In this document: positions 18,095 through 27,223 of the stretch, piece by piece
Layout: the number at the start of each line of letters is the position of its first letter
Numbering within the stretch: position 1 is the stretch's first letter
Source: JANQPA01 sp964548175
GTDB taxonomy: Bacteria; Bacteroidota; Bacteroidia; Chitinophagales; Saprospiraceae
Assembly (NCBI GenBank): GCA_964548175.1
Contig: CAZJQS010000020.1
Coordinates: 1-64,000 of the forward strand
DNA: 64,000 nucleotides
Direction: 5' to 3'
The notes under the pieces: model-generated
Told to the model about the DNA's origin: nothing
Databases searched by the model: none
The model's input: only the letters and a program-made list of their open reading frames with translations
Position numbers and translations under genes: made by a program

Positions 18095-18466
18095 GGCTTT
18101 TTATTAATTTTGAACGATTGGACACGTTTGCGTTAACTTTGTCCACGCATTAATTACCGTCTCCGGTTTAAAGAATCAAAATTAACAGTATTGTACATCA
18201 CATACAATTGAAATAATAACTTAGTTGCTTTTTTAGCCGAAACGCCAAAAAGGATATTTTAAACATCTTTACTTTAAAATTAGATCTGTTAATTTTCAGG
18301 TAGGTTAAAAGGGGACGAATTGAATTTTCTTGACCGAACAATTATTTTATTTGTAAAATAAAAAATGTAACTTATCTAATCGAAATAACATTTTGTAGTG
18401 TTATATTCCAACAAACGGTTAATTAACACTTAAACGTGCTCAGATTCTTGTTCAATTATTCAATAT
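18095..18466. other. AT-rich divergent intergenic region
   Basis: A 372-base spacer between the leftward PurF-like gene and the rightward 105-residue gene. TAACTTTG at 18134-18141 is an exact plus-strand TAnnTTTG match, but it lies more than 300 bases before the next rightward start. No RNA gene, riboswitch fold or strong palindrome stands out. Confidence 0.4.
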
Positions 18467-18784
18467 ATGGCATTATTAAAATTTTTTAAAGTACCCAAAC
18501 ATCAGCAATTCAATTATAAACCTCGATATTGGGATCCCAAGAAAGAAGAACTGGATGAGCGCATAGAGCGCATCCATGAGATGAAAAACAGAGGTGTTGA
18601 AGCGAGCAAAGCGCGTATATCCGGAAGCTTTCGCAAAGGGTTTAAGGGAGATATGCAATACCGCCGCTCACAAGTTAGGCGTTCCAATATGTTGCTCTTT
18701 TTCATCATCGCCGTACTGATTTTTATTAGTTATCTCTTTATTAAAGACCTGACCCCTGAGATCGTTAATACCTTCGAACAATAA
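18467..18784 (+). CDS. Conserved hypothetical membrane-anchored small protein
   Basis: A 105-residue protein, basic and hydrophilic over the first 70 residues (YKPRYWDPKKEELDERIERI) with one C-terminal membrane helix (NMLLFFIIAVLIFISYLFI). This type is common in Bacteroidota upstream of mutL. No catalytic motif is visible; the basic cytoplasmic part could bind nucleic acid or ribosomes, but that is a guess. It is 118 bases upstream of mutL, so co-transcription is likely but not certain. Confidence 0.65.
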   Translation: MALLKFFKVPKHQQFNYKPRYWDPKKEELDERIERIHEMKNRGVEASKARISGSFRKGFKGDMQYRRSQVRRSNMLLFFIIAVLIFISYLFIKDLTPEIVNTFEQ

Positions 18785-18902
18785 TATTTCGAGGATGAGG
18801 TAAAAGCCTTTGAGGACATGGGAAATCGAAAAAAGAACTTCCATACCTCCTCAAGCGCTTATTACCCAGCCTCAATTAAAAAATAAAAAGCTAGCAACTA
18901 CT

Positions 18903-20789
18903 ATGGCTGATATCATTCAGCTGCTTCCCGATGCTATCGCTAATCAGATAGCAGCAGGGGAAGTTGTCCAACGCCCGGCATCAATAGTTAAGGAGTTGAT
19001 GGAAAATTCGATCGACGCCGGCAGCACCCGAATTCAACTGATCGTAAAAGATTCCGGCAGCTCGCTGATCCAAGTGATCGATAACGGCTGCGGTATGTCT
19101 GAAACCGATGCCCGCATGTCTTTCGAACGTCATGCAACATCCAAAATCAGGAAGGCCAATGACCTTTACGCCATTCGAACCATGGGCTTCCGTGGAGAAG
19201 CACTCGCTTCTATCGCCGCTATCGCCCAGGTGGAAATGCGGACACGCAGGAAAATTGACGAACTGGGCGTTCGACTCCTGGTAGAGGGGTCGGAGCTGAA
19301 GACCCAGGAACCTTGCCAGCAAACCCATTCGGGAACCAGCATCGCTGTGAAAAACATCTTCTTCAACACGCCGGCCCGGCGGAGCTTCCTGAAAAGCCGA
19401 TCGGTGGAAATGAAACATATCATCGATGAATTTCAGCGCATCGCCATCGCCAACCCAGATGTCTTCTTCTCCCTTCATCACAACGACTCCGAAATATACC
19501 ACCTCCAGCCAGGCAATCTGCGACAGCGAGTGACCACACTTTTAGGCGTCAACAGCAATAAAAAGCTGATCCCGGTGCATGAAGACACAGATGTGATGAA
19601 AATCGAAGGTTTTGTCGGCAAACCGGAATACGCTAAAAAAACGAAAGGCGACCAGTTTTTTTTCATCAACAAGCGCTTCATCAAAAGCCCTTACCTTAAT
19701 CATGCCGTTCTGGGGGCGTACGAAAATTTGTTGCCCCAGGATAATTACCCGCTGTACATTATTTTTATTGATGTGGATCCTAAAATGATCGATATTAACG
19801 TTCATCCTACCAAACAGGAAATAAAATTTGATGATGAGAAGCTGGTGTACAATTACCTCAAGGTAGCGGTCCGTCATGCACTGGGGCAAGCTACGCCCAC
19901 CCTGGATTTTGACCAGGAAGTCAGCTTCAACATCCGCCCCCATCGGCCCGAGGAAAGGTCAACCCCCCGGGATATGTCTATCCGTTCTTTTCAAACAATG
20001 CAACCGGAAAAAGAGGACAGGTCCAGAACAAAGCCTTTTTCAAAAGAAGAAAAACAGCAGTTGAGTAGTTGGGAAGAGTTGTACGCCATCATGCAGGCGG
20101 AAACGGATGAGACGGATAGCACTGCTCAAAATGTTCAGGGCAATACGCTAACCCTGGAAAGTAATTGGAGTGATGTTCCCGGGGATGAGGGCTCGACGTC
20201 TGGAAAAGCACAAGAAAAAACTTATAAAGCACCCTATCAGGTCCATAATATGTACATCGTCAGCCAAATTAAGTCGGGCTTTCTCCTGATCGATCAGCAG
20301 GCAGCACACGAACGGATCTTGTATGAACAATACCTGACGCTGTTGAAAAAGCAAACTTCAACTACTCAGCATCAGCTTTTTCCTCAAACCTTCGATCTTT
20401 CGCCTGCAGATGCACTGCTTTTCGAAGATTTGTTGCCTCAATTGGCTATACTTGGTTTTGATATCCAGCCTCTGGGAAATGCATCATACGCTATCAATGG
20501 AGTGCCGGCGGAAATGACCGATGACAACATAGATAATAGAAAGGTGCTCGAAAACCTGATGGAACAATACAAAAACAACCTGAAACTCGACATTGGCCTG
20601 CACGAAAACCTGGCGCATTCCCTGGCTAAAAGCGCCGCCATCCGAAAAGGAGAAAGCCTGAGTACGCAAGCCATGCAGGAAATGATCGACCGGCTCTTCG
20701 CCTGCGAGGCGCCCTTTAAAAGCCCTTCCGGGAAAAAGTGTTTTCTGACCTTTGAATTAGAAGAGCTGGCCAAACGATTTGAGCATTAA
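18903..20789 (+). CDS. mutL: DNA mismatch repair protein MutL
   Basis: A 628-residue GHKL ATPase that links MutS mismatch binding to strand removal. The N-terminal ATPase motifs are intact: QIAAGEVVQRPASIVKELME, ENSIDAGST, DNGCGM and MGFRGEALASI. The C-terminal dimer domain is diverged at the endonuclease site. DQQAAHERILYE (Asp464 onward) replaces DQHAxxE-x4-E with a His-to-Gln change, AKSAAIRKG lacks the Cys of ACR-type motif, and CPHGRP is replaced by SPSGKK. So metal-dependent nicking is doubtful. The start is the ATG before ADIIQLLPDAIANQ; the frame opens 93 bases earlier at 18810 but that part does not look conserved. Confidence 0.95.
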   Translation: MADIIQLLPDAIANQIAAGEVVQRPASIVKELMENSIDAGSTRIQLIVKDSGSSLIQVIDNGCGMSETDARMSFERHATSKIRKANDLYAIRTMGFRGEALASIAAIAQVEMRTRRKIDELGVRLLVEGSELKTQEPCQQTHSGTSIAVKNIFFNTPARRSFLKSRSVEMKHIIDEFQRIAIANPDVFFSLHHNDSEIYHLQPGNLRQRVTTLLGVNSNKKLIPVHEDTDVMKIEGFVGKPEYAKKTKGDQFFFINKRFIKSPYLNHAVLGAYENLLPQDNYPLYIIFIDVDPKMIDINVHPTKQEIKFDDEKLVYNYLKVAVRHALGQATPTLDFDQEVSFNIRPHRPEERSTPRDMSIRSFQTMQPEKEDRSRTKPFSKEEKQQLSSWEELYAIMQAETDETDSTAQNVQGNTLTLESNWSDVPGDEGSTSGKAQEKTYKAPYQVHNMYIVSQIKSGFLLIDQQAAHERILYEQYLTLLKKQTSTTQHQLFPQTFDLSPADALLFEDLLPQLAILGFDIQPLGNASYAINGVPAEMTDDNIDNRKVLENLMEQYKNNLKLDIGLHENLAHSLAKSAAIRKGESLSTQAMQEMIDRLFACEAPFKSPSGKKCFLTFELEELAKRFEH

Positions 20790-20917
20790 CTTGTTTAATT
20801 TAGGATTTTACCGATAAGATTAAAGATTTTGAAGTTGTCTGAAAAGAGATTTCGCAGGCTCGCCAGCCCGCAAAAGGTGTTTTTTGACGGCTTCAAAGCC
20901 TCCAAACATCCATTATC

Positions 20918-21715
20918 ATGCGCTTAACAGATGTCGTAAAACACTTATTGATTCTGAATGTGCTGGTGTTTTTTGTGGACCAGATCTTTGGAGCAGATAT
21001 CCTGGCCTTGCACTATCCTGTTTCTGACAAGTTCATGCCGCTGCAGATCGCCACTCACTTCTTCATGCATGCGAACTTGATGCATTTGTTTTTTAATATG
21101 TTCGCTTTAGTTATGTTTGGCAGTCAGCTGGAAGCATTATGGGGCCCTAAAAAGTTTCTGTTCTTTTACTTCGTCTGTGCATTTGGGGCGGCAGTACTGC
21201 ATATGCTGTATACTTATTACGACATTAATAGCCTGCAAAATGTAATGGCCGCCTTCCAGTCGGCGCCTAATTACGATACTTTCTGGGACTTTTTTAACCG
21301 AGTACCACTCGATAGGAGCCAGGAGTATAAGGAATACATCGTTAAGGTAGGAGAAGGGGTGGCCAATACCAGCCAGGATGCCGTTAAAGTTGCAGTGGGA
21401 GAAATGAAGTCTTTCATTGAGCTGAAAATGGATGTTCCGGTTGTGGGGGCCTCCGGAGCGATCTATGGCCTGCTACTGGCTTTTGGGTTTTTTTTCCCAA
21501 ACGTAGAACTGATGCTGATCTTTCTGCCGATCCCTATTAAAGCGAAGTATTTTATCCCGGTTTTAATGCTGGCGGAATTATTCCTGGGCGTCAATCAGTT
21601 TTCATGGGATAATATCGCCCACTTTGCACATTTAGGAGGTGCTTTAACAGGATTCTTGTTAATTTTGTATTGGAGGAAGTTCGGCTCCCGGTTTGATCGG
21701 TGGGATCGAAATTAA
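20918..21715 (+). CDS. Rhomboid family intramembrane serine protease (first of pair)
   Basis: A 265-residue membrane protease with about six helices. The catalytic dyad is Ser179 in VVGASGAIYG and His238 in AHFAHLGGALTG; HANLMHLFFNM supplies the conserved His/Asn of helix 2. Between helices 3 and 4 (about residues 110-172) there is an unusually long, mostly polar stretch of about 60 residues, where most bacterial rhomboids have a short loop. It is 128 bases after mutL and 71 bases before a second rhomboid gene, with an endonuclease-like gene next, so these three are probably one transcript. Substrates unknown. Confidence 0.9.
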   Translation: MRLTDVVKHLLILNVLVFFVDQIFGADILALHYPVSDKFMPLQIATHFFMHANLMHLFFNMFALVMFGSQLEALWGPKKFLFFYFVCAFGAAVLHMLYTYYDINSLQNVMAAFQSAPNYDTFWDFFNRVPLDRSQEYKEYIVKVGEGVANTSQDAVKVAVGEMKSFIELKMDVPVVGASGAIYGLLLAFGFFFPNVELMLIFLPIPIKAKYFIPVLMLAELFLGVNQFSWDNIAHFAHLGGALTGFLLILYWRKFGSRFDRWDRN

Positions 21716-21786
21716 TAGATCAAGGGGACGACGACAGATCGCCCTGACGATCCTCGATTGTTGTATATCTAGAAAAACGAAGCAAG

Positions 21787-22764
21787 ATGTTACGGTCTAT
21801 CTTGGAAGAGGAAAAGGAAAAGTTCATTAACGGTAATATGGTTCGGCGTATTATCGCAATCAATATAGCTGTGTTCATCCTGGTCAATCTGGTTAACCTG
21901 GCGTTTTATATCGCCTTCCAGTTTAGCCCGCATGAGCCTACAGCCCGTTATGTGGGGTCTGGTTTTTACGATGCTTATCTGGCTTTCTTCAAGTTCTTCA
22001 GTATGTCAGCCGACTGGAAATTCGTGCTTACCCATCCCTGGATTTTATTTACCAGCATTTTCTTGCACCAGGGATTTTTCCATATTCTCTGGAACATGCT
22101 GCTGATGTACTGGTTCGGGCGTATTGTAGGAGATTTTATTGGCAATCAACGCATTCTGCCGATCTATCTGATCTCTGGCCTTGCCGGGTGCCTTATCTTT
22201 TTTGTTACTGCCAACCTGTTAAATTATACCGGACCCGATGGATACGCCTATGGCGCGTCTGGTGCAGTGATGGGTATCATAGTAGCGGCAGGAGCCATCG
22301 CTCCGGAGTACGTGATGCGGCTGTTGTTGCTGGGGGACATCAAACTGAAGTATATCGTAGTGGCGCTGGTACTTCTTGACCTTTTTAGCCTGGCCTCTGA
22401 TGTGAATACGGGAGGGCATTTTGCACACCTGGGTGGCGCCTTGCTCGGGTTCCTGTTCGTTCGTCAGCTACAGGACGGCAGCGACTGGGCGTTGCCCGTG
22501 AATAACATCCTTGATCGTATTAACGGATTGTTTACCGGCCGCCGCCGTCAAAGCCGCCACAAACCCAAAGTGGTATACAAAAATACGTCAGGCATTAAGA
22601 ACAGAAAACAAACAGGTGCGGGAAGAAAAGGCAGTCAGCAGTCAGACGGCAATCAAAACTACGAGGAAAAACTTAATTCTATACTGGATAAGATCAAAGT
22701 GTCGGGCTATGAAAGCCTGACGGAAGAGGAAAAAGAGTTCCTTTTCAATGCGAGCAAACGCTAA
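21787..22764 (+). CDS. Rhomboid family intramembrane serine protease (second of pair)
   Basis: A 325-residue membrane protease with Ser158 in AYGASGAVMG and His214 in GHFAHLGGALLG, so it should be active; FFHILWNMLLMYWFG is the helix 2 motif. After the last helix a basic, disordered-looking linker (GRRRQSRHKPKVVYK) leads to a small C-terminal helical module, NSILDKIKVSGYESLTEEEK, often seen at the end of Bacteroidota rhomboids. It starts 71 bases after the first rhomboid and stops three bases before the next gene, so translation of the latter may depend on it. Confidence 0.92.
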   Translation: MLRSILEEEKEKFINGNMVRRIIAINIAVFILVNLVNLAFYIAFQFSPHEPTARYVGSGFYDAYLAFFKFFSMSADWKFVLTHPWILFTSIFLHQGFFHILWNMLLMYWFGRIVGDFIGNQRILPIYLISGLAGCLIFFVTANLLNYTGPDGYAYGASGAVMGIIVAAGAIAPEYVMRLLLLGDIKLKYIVVALVLLDLFSLASDVNTGGHFAHLGGALLGFLFVRQLQDGSDWALPVNNILDRINGLFTGRRRQSRHKPKVVYKNTSGIKNRKQTGAGRKGSQQSDGNQNYEEKLNSILDKIKVSGYESLTEEEKEFLFNASKR

Positions 22765-22767
22765 ACT

Positions 22768-23841
22768 GTGAAGCGAGTTAAAAATTATTTGCGCTGGATT
22801 AACCTGTTTTTGGTTATAATCACTTTGCTGGCCTATCTGGCGCCTTTCGTCAGCCCTTCCTCCTTTTGGCCCCTGGCCTTTATGGGGCTTGTTTTCCCCT
22901 GGCTTTTACTGCTCCACTTACTCTTCCTGGTCTTTTGGCTGGCCTTAAAGAAAAGGTATTTCATCTTTTCTTTGTTAACTATTATTGCCGGCTGGGGCTA
23001 TGTGCGCTCCTTTGTTGGTTTTAATGTCCATGCCCTGCATGAAACTCCGAAGGGGGCCGTCAAAATTATGTCCTTCAATGCTCATGGCATCGTTCCCAGG
23101 TCCAGGCTTAACCAGCAAAGCGAAAAAGCTTACGCGGAGTTCGCAGAATTGATCGCCAGGGAAAATGCTCACATCTACTGCTTTCAGGAAGTTCCTAATT
23201 TGAAGAACGCAGTGAGACAAGGAGAATCCCTTATTCATCCCCCCATGTCTTCTGAATATCGTATCGTTCAAGAACATGGGAGCCTTGGAATCTTGACGCA
23301 CTTACCTGTGCTGGATTATTTTTATCACTATTTCGACCACCGAACCAACGGTTATATTTGGGCCGATGTTCAATGGGCCGATGGCAAGGTCTTCCGGGTA
23401 CTGAACGTCCACCTCCAATCAAATGGTATTACTACAATGACACAAGAGGTGACGACTAAAAGGAATCTTCAGGATAAAAAAACCTGGTTAAGTATCCGAA
23501 GGATACTGGGCAACTACAAGAGGGCTGTTCAAAAACGGGCTTCCCAGGCTGAGACCATCGCTGAGGTCATTCGCCAAAGCCCCCACCCCGTTGTCGTCTG
23601 CGGCGATTTTAACGACGTTCCGCTTTCCTACACTTATCGTGTCATTGCAGAAGGGCTGCAGGATGCATTCAAGAAAAAAGGTGGAGGACTGGCAACCACC
23701 TACTCCGGTCATCTTCCCGCCCTTCGCATCGATTATATCTTTGTTGCTCCTTCTTTTCATATCCATTCCTTTTATACCGGACCAAGAAACTTTTCCGATC
23801 ACAAACCCGTTTGTACCATTATTGAAACCACAAATAAGTGA
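22768..23841 (+). CDS. Endonuclease/exonuclease/phosphatase family membrane protein
   Basis: A 357-residue protein with three N-terminal hydrophobic helices (about residues 8-85), then an EEP-fold hydrolase domain that should face the outside or periplasm. Metal and catalytic positions are visible: the Asn of IMSFNAHG, the Glu of CFQEVPN, the Asp/Asn of VCGDFNDVPLS and the Asp/His of FSDHKPV. The fold includes nucleases, sphingomyelinases and inositol phosphatases, so the substrate is open; the membrane anchor favours a lipid or extracellular nucleic acid. It starts with GTG three bases after the rhomboid stop. A palindromic repeat follows its stop. Confidence 0.88.
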   Translation: MKRVKNYLRWINLFLVIITLLAYLAPFVSPSSFWPLAFMGLVFPWLLLLHLLFLVFWLALKKRYFIFSLLTIIAGWGYVRSFVGFNVHALHETPKGAVKIMSFNAHGIVPRSRLNQQSEKAYAEFAELIARENAHIYCFQEVPNLKNAVRQGESLIHPPMSSEYRIVQEHGSLGILTHLPVLDYFYHYFDHRTNGYIWADVQWADGKVFRVLNVHLQSNGITTMTQEVTTKRNLQDKKTWLSIRRILGNYKRAVQKRASQAETIAEVIRQSPHPVVVCGDFNDVPLSYTYRVIAEGLQDAFKKKGGGLATTYSGHLPALRIDYIFVAPSFHIHSFYTGPRNFSDHKPVCTIIETTNK

Positions 23842-23879
23842 ATCATCGGAACAACCGGGCCCGCTCCGGGTATTCACTC

Positions 23880-24062
23880 AGAAGTTGTTTAAAGTTTCCT
23901 CACTGGGCTGCAAAAACGTCTTTTATGCCCATTTTTCGTTTTCCTGCCTGCCGGCAGGCATGGTTTATCGCTCCATAGCGCTGCTATGAAGCTCAAAAAA
24001 AGCCTCAACTGGACCTAAAATCCTGTTTTTTCGCTTCCAGCAGGAAACTTTAAACAACTTCT
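23880..24062. repeat. Dispersed palindromic repeat, copy 2 (longer form)
   Basis: It opens with agaagttgtttaaagtttcc and ends with the complement, ggaaactttaaacaacttct, as in the core of copy 1. The segment just inside the left arm (about 23905-23930, gggctgcaaaaacgtctttt) is the reverse complement of the centre of copy 1, so the two centres are in opposite orientation. About 110 further bases follow that copy 1 lacks, including the perfect palindrome tgcctgccggcaggca (23945-23960) and a near-palindrome around 23971-23993. No open frame of note. It lies between the EEP gene and the cysS promoter. Confidence 0.85.
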
Positions 24063-24080
24063 TATTTATGTTACCGACTA

Positions 24081-24111
24081 TTAGCATAACCCGATCACTT
24101 TCTTATTTTTG
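24081..24111 (+). promoter_or_regulatory. Probable promoter of cysS
   Basis: TTAG (24081-24084), 19 bases, then TATTTTTG (24104-24111), an exact Bacteroidota TAnnTTTG -7 element. It is 26 bases before the cysS ATG and just beyond the palindromic repeat. Confidence 0.6.
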
Positions 24112-24137
24112 TGACGCAAAAAAGCAACGCTGTCATC

Positions 24138-25643
24138 ATGCAAAGAGAATTGAAAATTTACAACACCCCCAAGAAGGAAAAGGAAGTATTTAAGCCGCTG
24201 CACGATAATTTTGTCGGCATGTACGTCTGCGGCCCAACCGTATATAAGGATGTTCACCTCGGCAATTGCCGCACTTTCGTCAGTTTTGACATCATCTACC
24301 GTTATCTGATGTATTTGGGCTATCGGGTGCGCTATGTGCGTAACATCACTGATGTAGGTCATCTGCTGGATGACGGCGAAGATCGCGTGAGCCAGGAAGC
24401 CAAAATAAGGAACCTGGAGCCTATGGAGATCGCTCAGGAAATTACCGTCAACTTCCACGAGATGATGAATATTTTTAATGCACTCCCGCCAAGTATCGAA
24501 CCCCGAGCTACCGGACATATCCCCGAACAGATCGAAATGGTGCAGAAGATCATTGATAACGGCTATGGATACATTGTTAACGGCTCCGTTTATTTTGATA
24601 CGTTGAAGTTTAAGGAAGAAAAGAATATCTACGGCGAATTATCCGGCCGTAAAATCGAAGACCTCATGGCGGAATCCAGAGAACTGAAAAACCAGGATGA
24701 AAAGAAAAACCCCGTGGATTTCGCCATTTGGATGAAAGCTTCCGATGAGCACATCATGAAATGGAATAGCCCCTGGAGCGTCGGCTTCCCCGGCTGGCAC
24801 CTGGAATGCTCCGCCATGAGCACCAAATACCTGGGTGAGGAATTCGATATTCACGGCGGCGGCAATGACCTGAAGTTCCCCCATCACGAAAACGAGATCG
24901 CCCAAAATGTGGGCTCCTGCCATCACGAAGGACCCCGCTACTGGATGCACACCAATATGCTCTTGCTAAACGGCAAGAAAATGTCGAAAAGCGAGGGCAA
25001 TACCATCGCCCCTTTCGAATTGTTCAGCGGGAAAAAAGCTGATGGCGAACCCGTAGAGCACATCTCTAAAGGCTATAGCCCCATGGTCGTGCGCTTCTTT
25101 ATGTTGCAATCCCACTATCGAAGTACCATGGACCTGACCGACGAAGCCCTGCAGGCAGCCGAGAAGGGGTACCATCGCCTGATGGACGCCGTGAGCGTCC
25201 TGGAGGAAATGCAACATCCCGGCGGCGGACAAGCCGGCGCCCTGGACGAAGAATTGCTGGACGGCGTGCAAAAAGTTCACGAAGAAATGAGCGATGACTT
25301 TAACACCCCTAAAGCATTGGCGCGCTTGTTCGAACTGGTTCCCAAAATAAACAGCCTTAAAGGCGGGCAGCTTTCCTTTAAGGACCTCACTCCCGAAACG
25401 CTGGAACTGGTTAAATCTACTTTCCACGATTTCGTTTTTGATGTGTTCGGCCTGAAAAAGGAAACAACCGGGGACGAAGAGGATGGCATCATGGACGGCA
25501 TCATGAATATCCTGATCGACCTAAGACAGGAAGCCCGCCAAAGAAGAGACTGGGCAACCTCGGATAAGATCAGGGATGACCTGAAAGCTCTGGGGATTGA
25601 ACTCAAAGATGGTAAAGGGGGAACGGCGTGGACAAAGAATTAG
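24138..25643 (+). CDS. cysS: Cysteine--tRNA ligase
   Basis: A 501-residue class I aminoacyl-tRNA synthetase that charges tRNA-Cys. The zinc and active-site Cys is in YVCGPTVYKDVHLGN, where HLGN is the HIGH motif; further zinc ligands are in WHLECSAM and PHHENEIAQ. KMSKSEGN is the KMSKS loop. The C-terminal helical anticodon domain is complete and ends in LGIELKDGKGGTAW. The ATG at 24138 is chosen since MQRELKIYNTPKKEKEVF is the usual N terminus; the frame is open back to a GTG at 24111, which belongs to the promoter. Confidence 0.97.
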   Translation: MQRELKIYNTPKKEKEVFKPLHDNFVGMYVCGPTVYKDVHLGNCRTFVSFDIIYRYLMYLGYRVRYVRNITDVGHLLDDGEDRVSQEAKIRNLEPMEIAQEITVNFHEMMNIFNALPPSIEPRATGHIPEQIEMVQKIIDNGYGYIVNGSVYFDTLKFKEEKNIYGELSGRKIEDLMAESRELKNQDEKKNPVDFAIWMKASDEHIMKWNSPWSVGFPGWHLECSAMSTKYLGEEFDIHGGGNDLKFPHHENEIAQNVGSCHHEGPRYWMHTNMLLLNGKKMSKSEGNTIAPFELFSGKKADGEPVEHISKGYSPMVVRFFMLQSHYRSTMDLTDEALQAAEKGYHRLMDAVSVLEEMQHPGGGQAGALDEELLDGVQKVHEEMSDDFNTPKALARLFELVPKINSLKGGQLSFKDLTPETLELVKSTFHDFVFDVFGLKKETTGDEEDGIMDGIMNILIDLRQEARQRRDWATSDKIRDDLKALGIELKDGKGGTAWTKN

Positions 25644-25650
25644 AATACTG

Positions 25651-27155
25651 CTAGAGCAAGAGCAAGGTAATCCTGATGCCATTCTGATTTTTTTCCAGCC
25701 TTGCCCTGCCGGTCGCCAGGGTGGAGGTAGCGTCTGATATTTTTAAGGATTCTACTATCTGTAGTCCTTCAATTGATTCAATAGAGATAGGCTGCCCTTC
25801 CACTTCTATCTGAAGATCGTTTTTCTGCCCTAACACCATTTTTAACCACAGCGCTGTCTTATGCTGAACGACCGGGGTGTTGAATGCTGCGTTCAAAGAT
25901 CCTCCAATGCATGGCTTAAGCCAGCGATTGTGCAAAAGCACGTGCTGCCCTGCTTGCAGCAAATTCTGCGGATCGATGCTACACATATCGATAAACCCTT
26001 TGTTGGACGCATCGATCATTATTGGAACGCCTGCAACAGCCAGCATGCTGTCTATTTGCCGTTGTCTTAAAGCGGAAAGTTGTTGAATACGTTCCTGAGC
26101 TTCTGACTGAAGATCATTTGCTTTATATCGTTGGGAGGCTTTCTCTTTGAGCCTTTTCTCCTCTTTGCGGTAATCGATGATTTCAGCAAGCATGTCCTGC
26201 AGGCTCAGGTTTTGATTCATTAACCCGGCCTTCCATCCCTTCCCTCTGAGATCATCCATCAAAAAAGCTATACCGGGGCCGCTAATATAAAAACGCAGAC
26301 GAATAGAAAGCGATTCATTTTTTGTTAAATCATTTAGCTGTCCCAGCGCTTTTTTAAGGGCTTCAGCTGCTTCTTTTTGTTGAGGAAAAGAAGCGTCTTT
26401 AGATAATAGTTCGAGTCCTTTCAAACCTACATATTCCGCCAGGCCCTCATTCATCTCTCCTGTCTGTTCAAACTCTACCAGCTCGGCGCTTAAAGACCGC
26501 TGTCGGGCTTCTCGGACGGCCAGAAACTGAGCAGCCAGATCTTTAGAAGCGGCATTCGATTCATTTTGTATAGCTCCCAAAAGCAACCTTCCTTCCAAGG
26601 CCATCTCACTTTCGTTATTGATATCAAAAATGGGGTATTGAGTGACCAAAAAAGAATTTTCTTGTTGGCCGAACCTCTTTCCTTCCGTTCGCATCATTTT
26701 CTGAAAAACATGAAAGGATTCGTGTAAGGACAGCGCCGTAGAATAGATATTTATTTTGCCCTTAAGAACGACCTGGGCTGTTTTTCGGCCTCCAAGCACT
26801 GTAGTGGTGCTGGCAGCCCCGGGATCAGTTGTCGGGACAAAGGCAATCTCTTCCTCCTGATCAAGATAATTGTATCCTTGTGGTAATGCATCCGTCCAGT
26901 TTAATAAAAAACTTCCTTCTCCAGGTATGACGAATAAAATAGGAATCGTATCTGGCTGAAAACCAGGCCAGATCTCATCAGGATAATGTTGAGTCAAATA
27001 GTGGATATTGTTTTAAGCTCCTTCATGCGAAGAGCATCAGGCGTTTGAGAGAAGGAATGAAAAGCCAAAAAAAGAAAAAGAATAACAAAAATATTTTTTG
27101 GCAAATAGGAAGTGGCAAAAAAATAACCGGTCTTTAAAAGATCAAACCAAAACAT
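25651..27155 (-). pseudogene. Zincin-like secreted protein with a frameshift after the signal peptide
   Basis: The long frame (25651-26997, about 448 residues) holds HESFH in ALSLHESFHVFQKMM, a zinc-peptidase HExxH motif, and NEGLAEYVGL about 90 residues later as a candidate third ligand. It has no start of its own beyond a TTG and no export signal. Just upstream, in another frame, an ATG at 27155 opens 53 residues ending at a TGA (26994-26996). These contain a clear signal peptide (NIFVILFLFLAFHSFSQ) and MKELKTIS. One extra T in the ATTT at the junction would join them as KTISTILTQHYPDEIW. So the gene is either truly broken or carries a one-base sequence error. Family not recognised beyond the metal motif. 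Confidence 0.7.
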
Positions 27156-27223
27156 CGTTTTTACTTTTAAAGACCGGCAGATGAATTCAAGGGTTGCTTA
27201 AGAATAATTAAATAAAGATCGAT

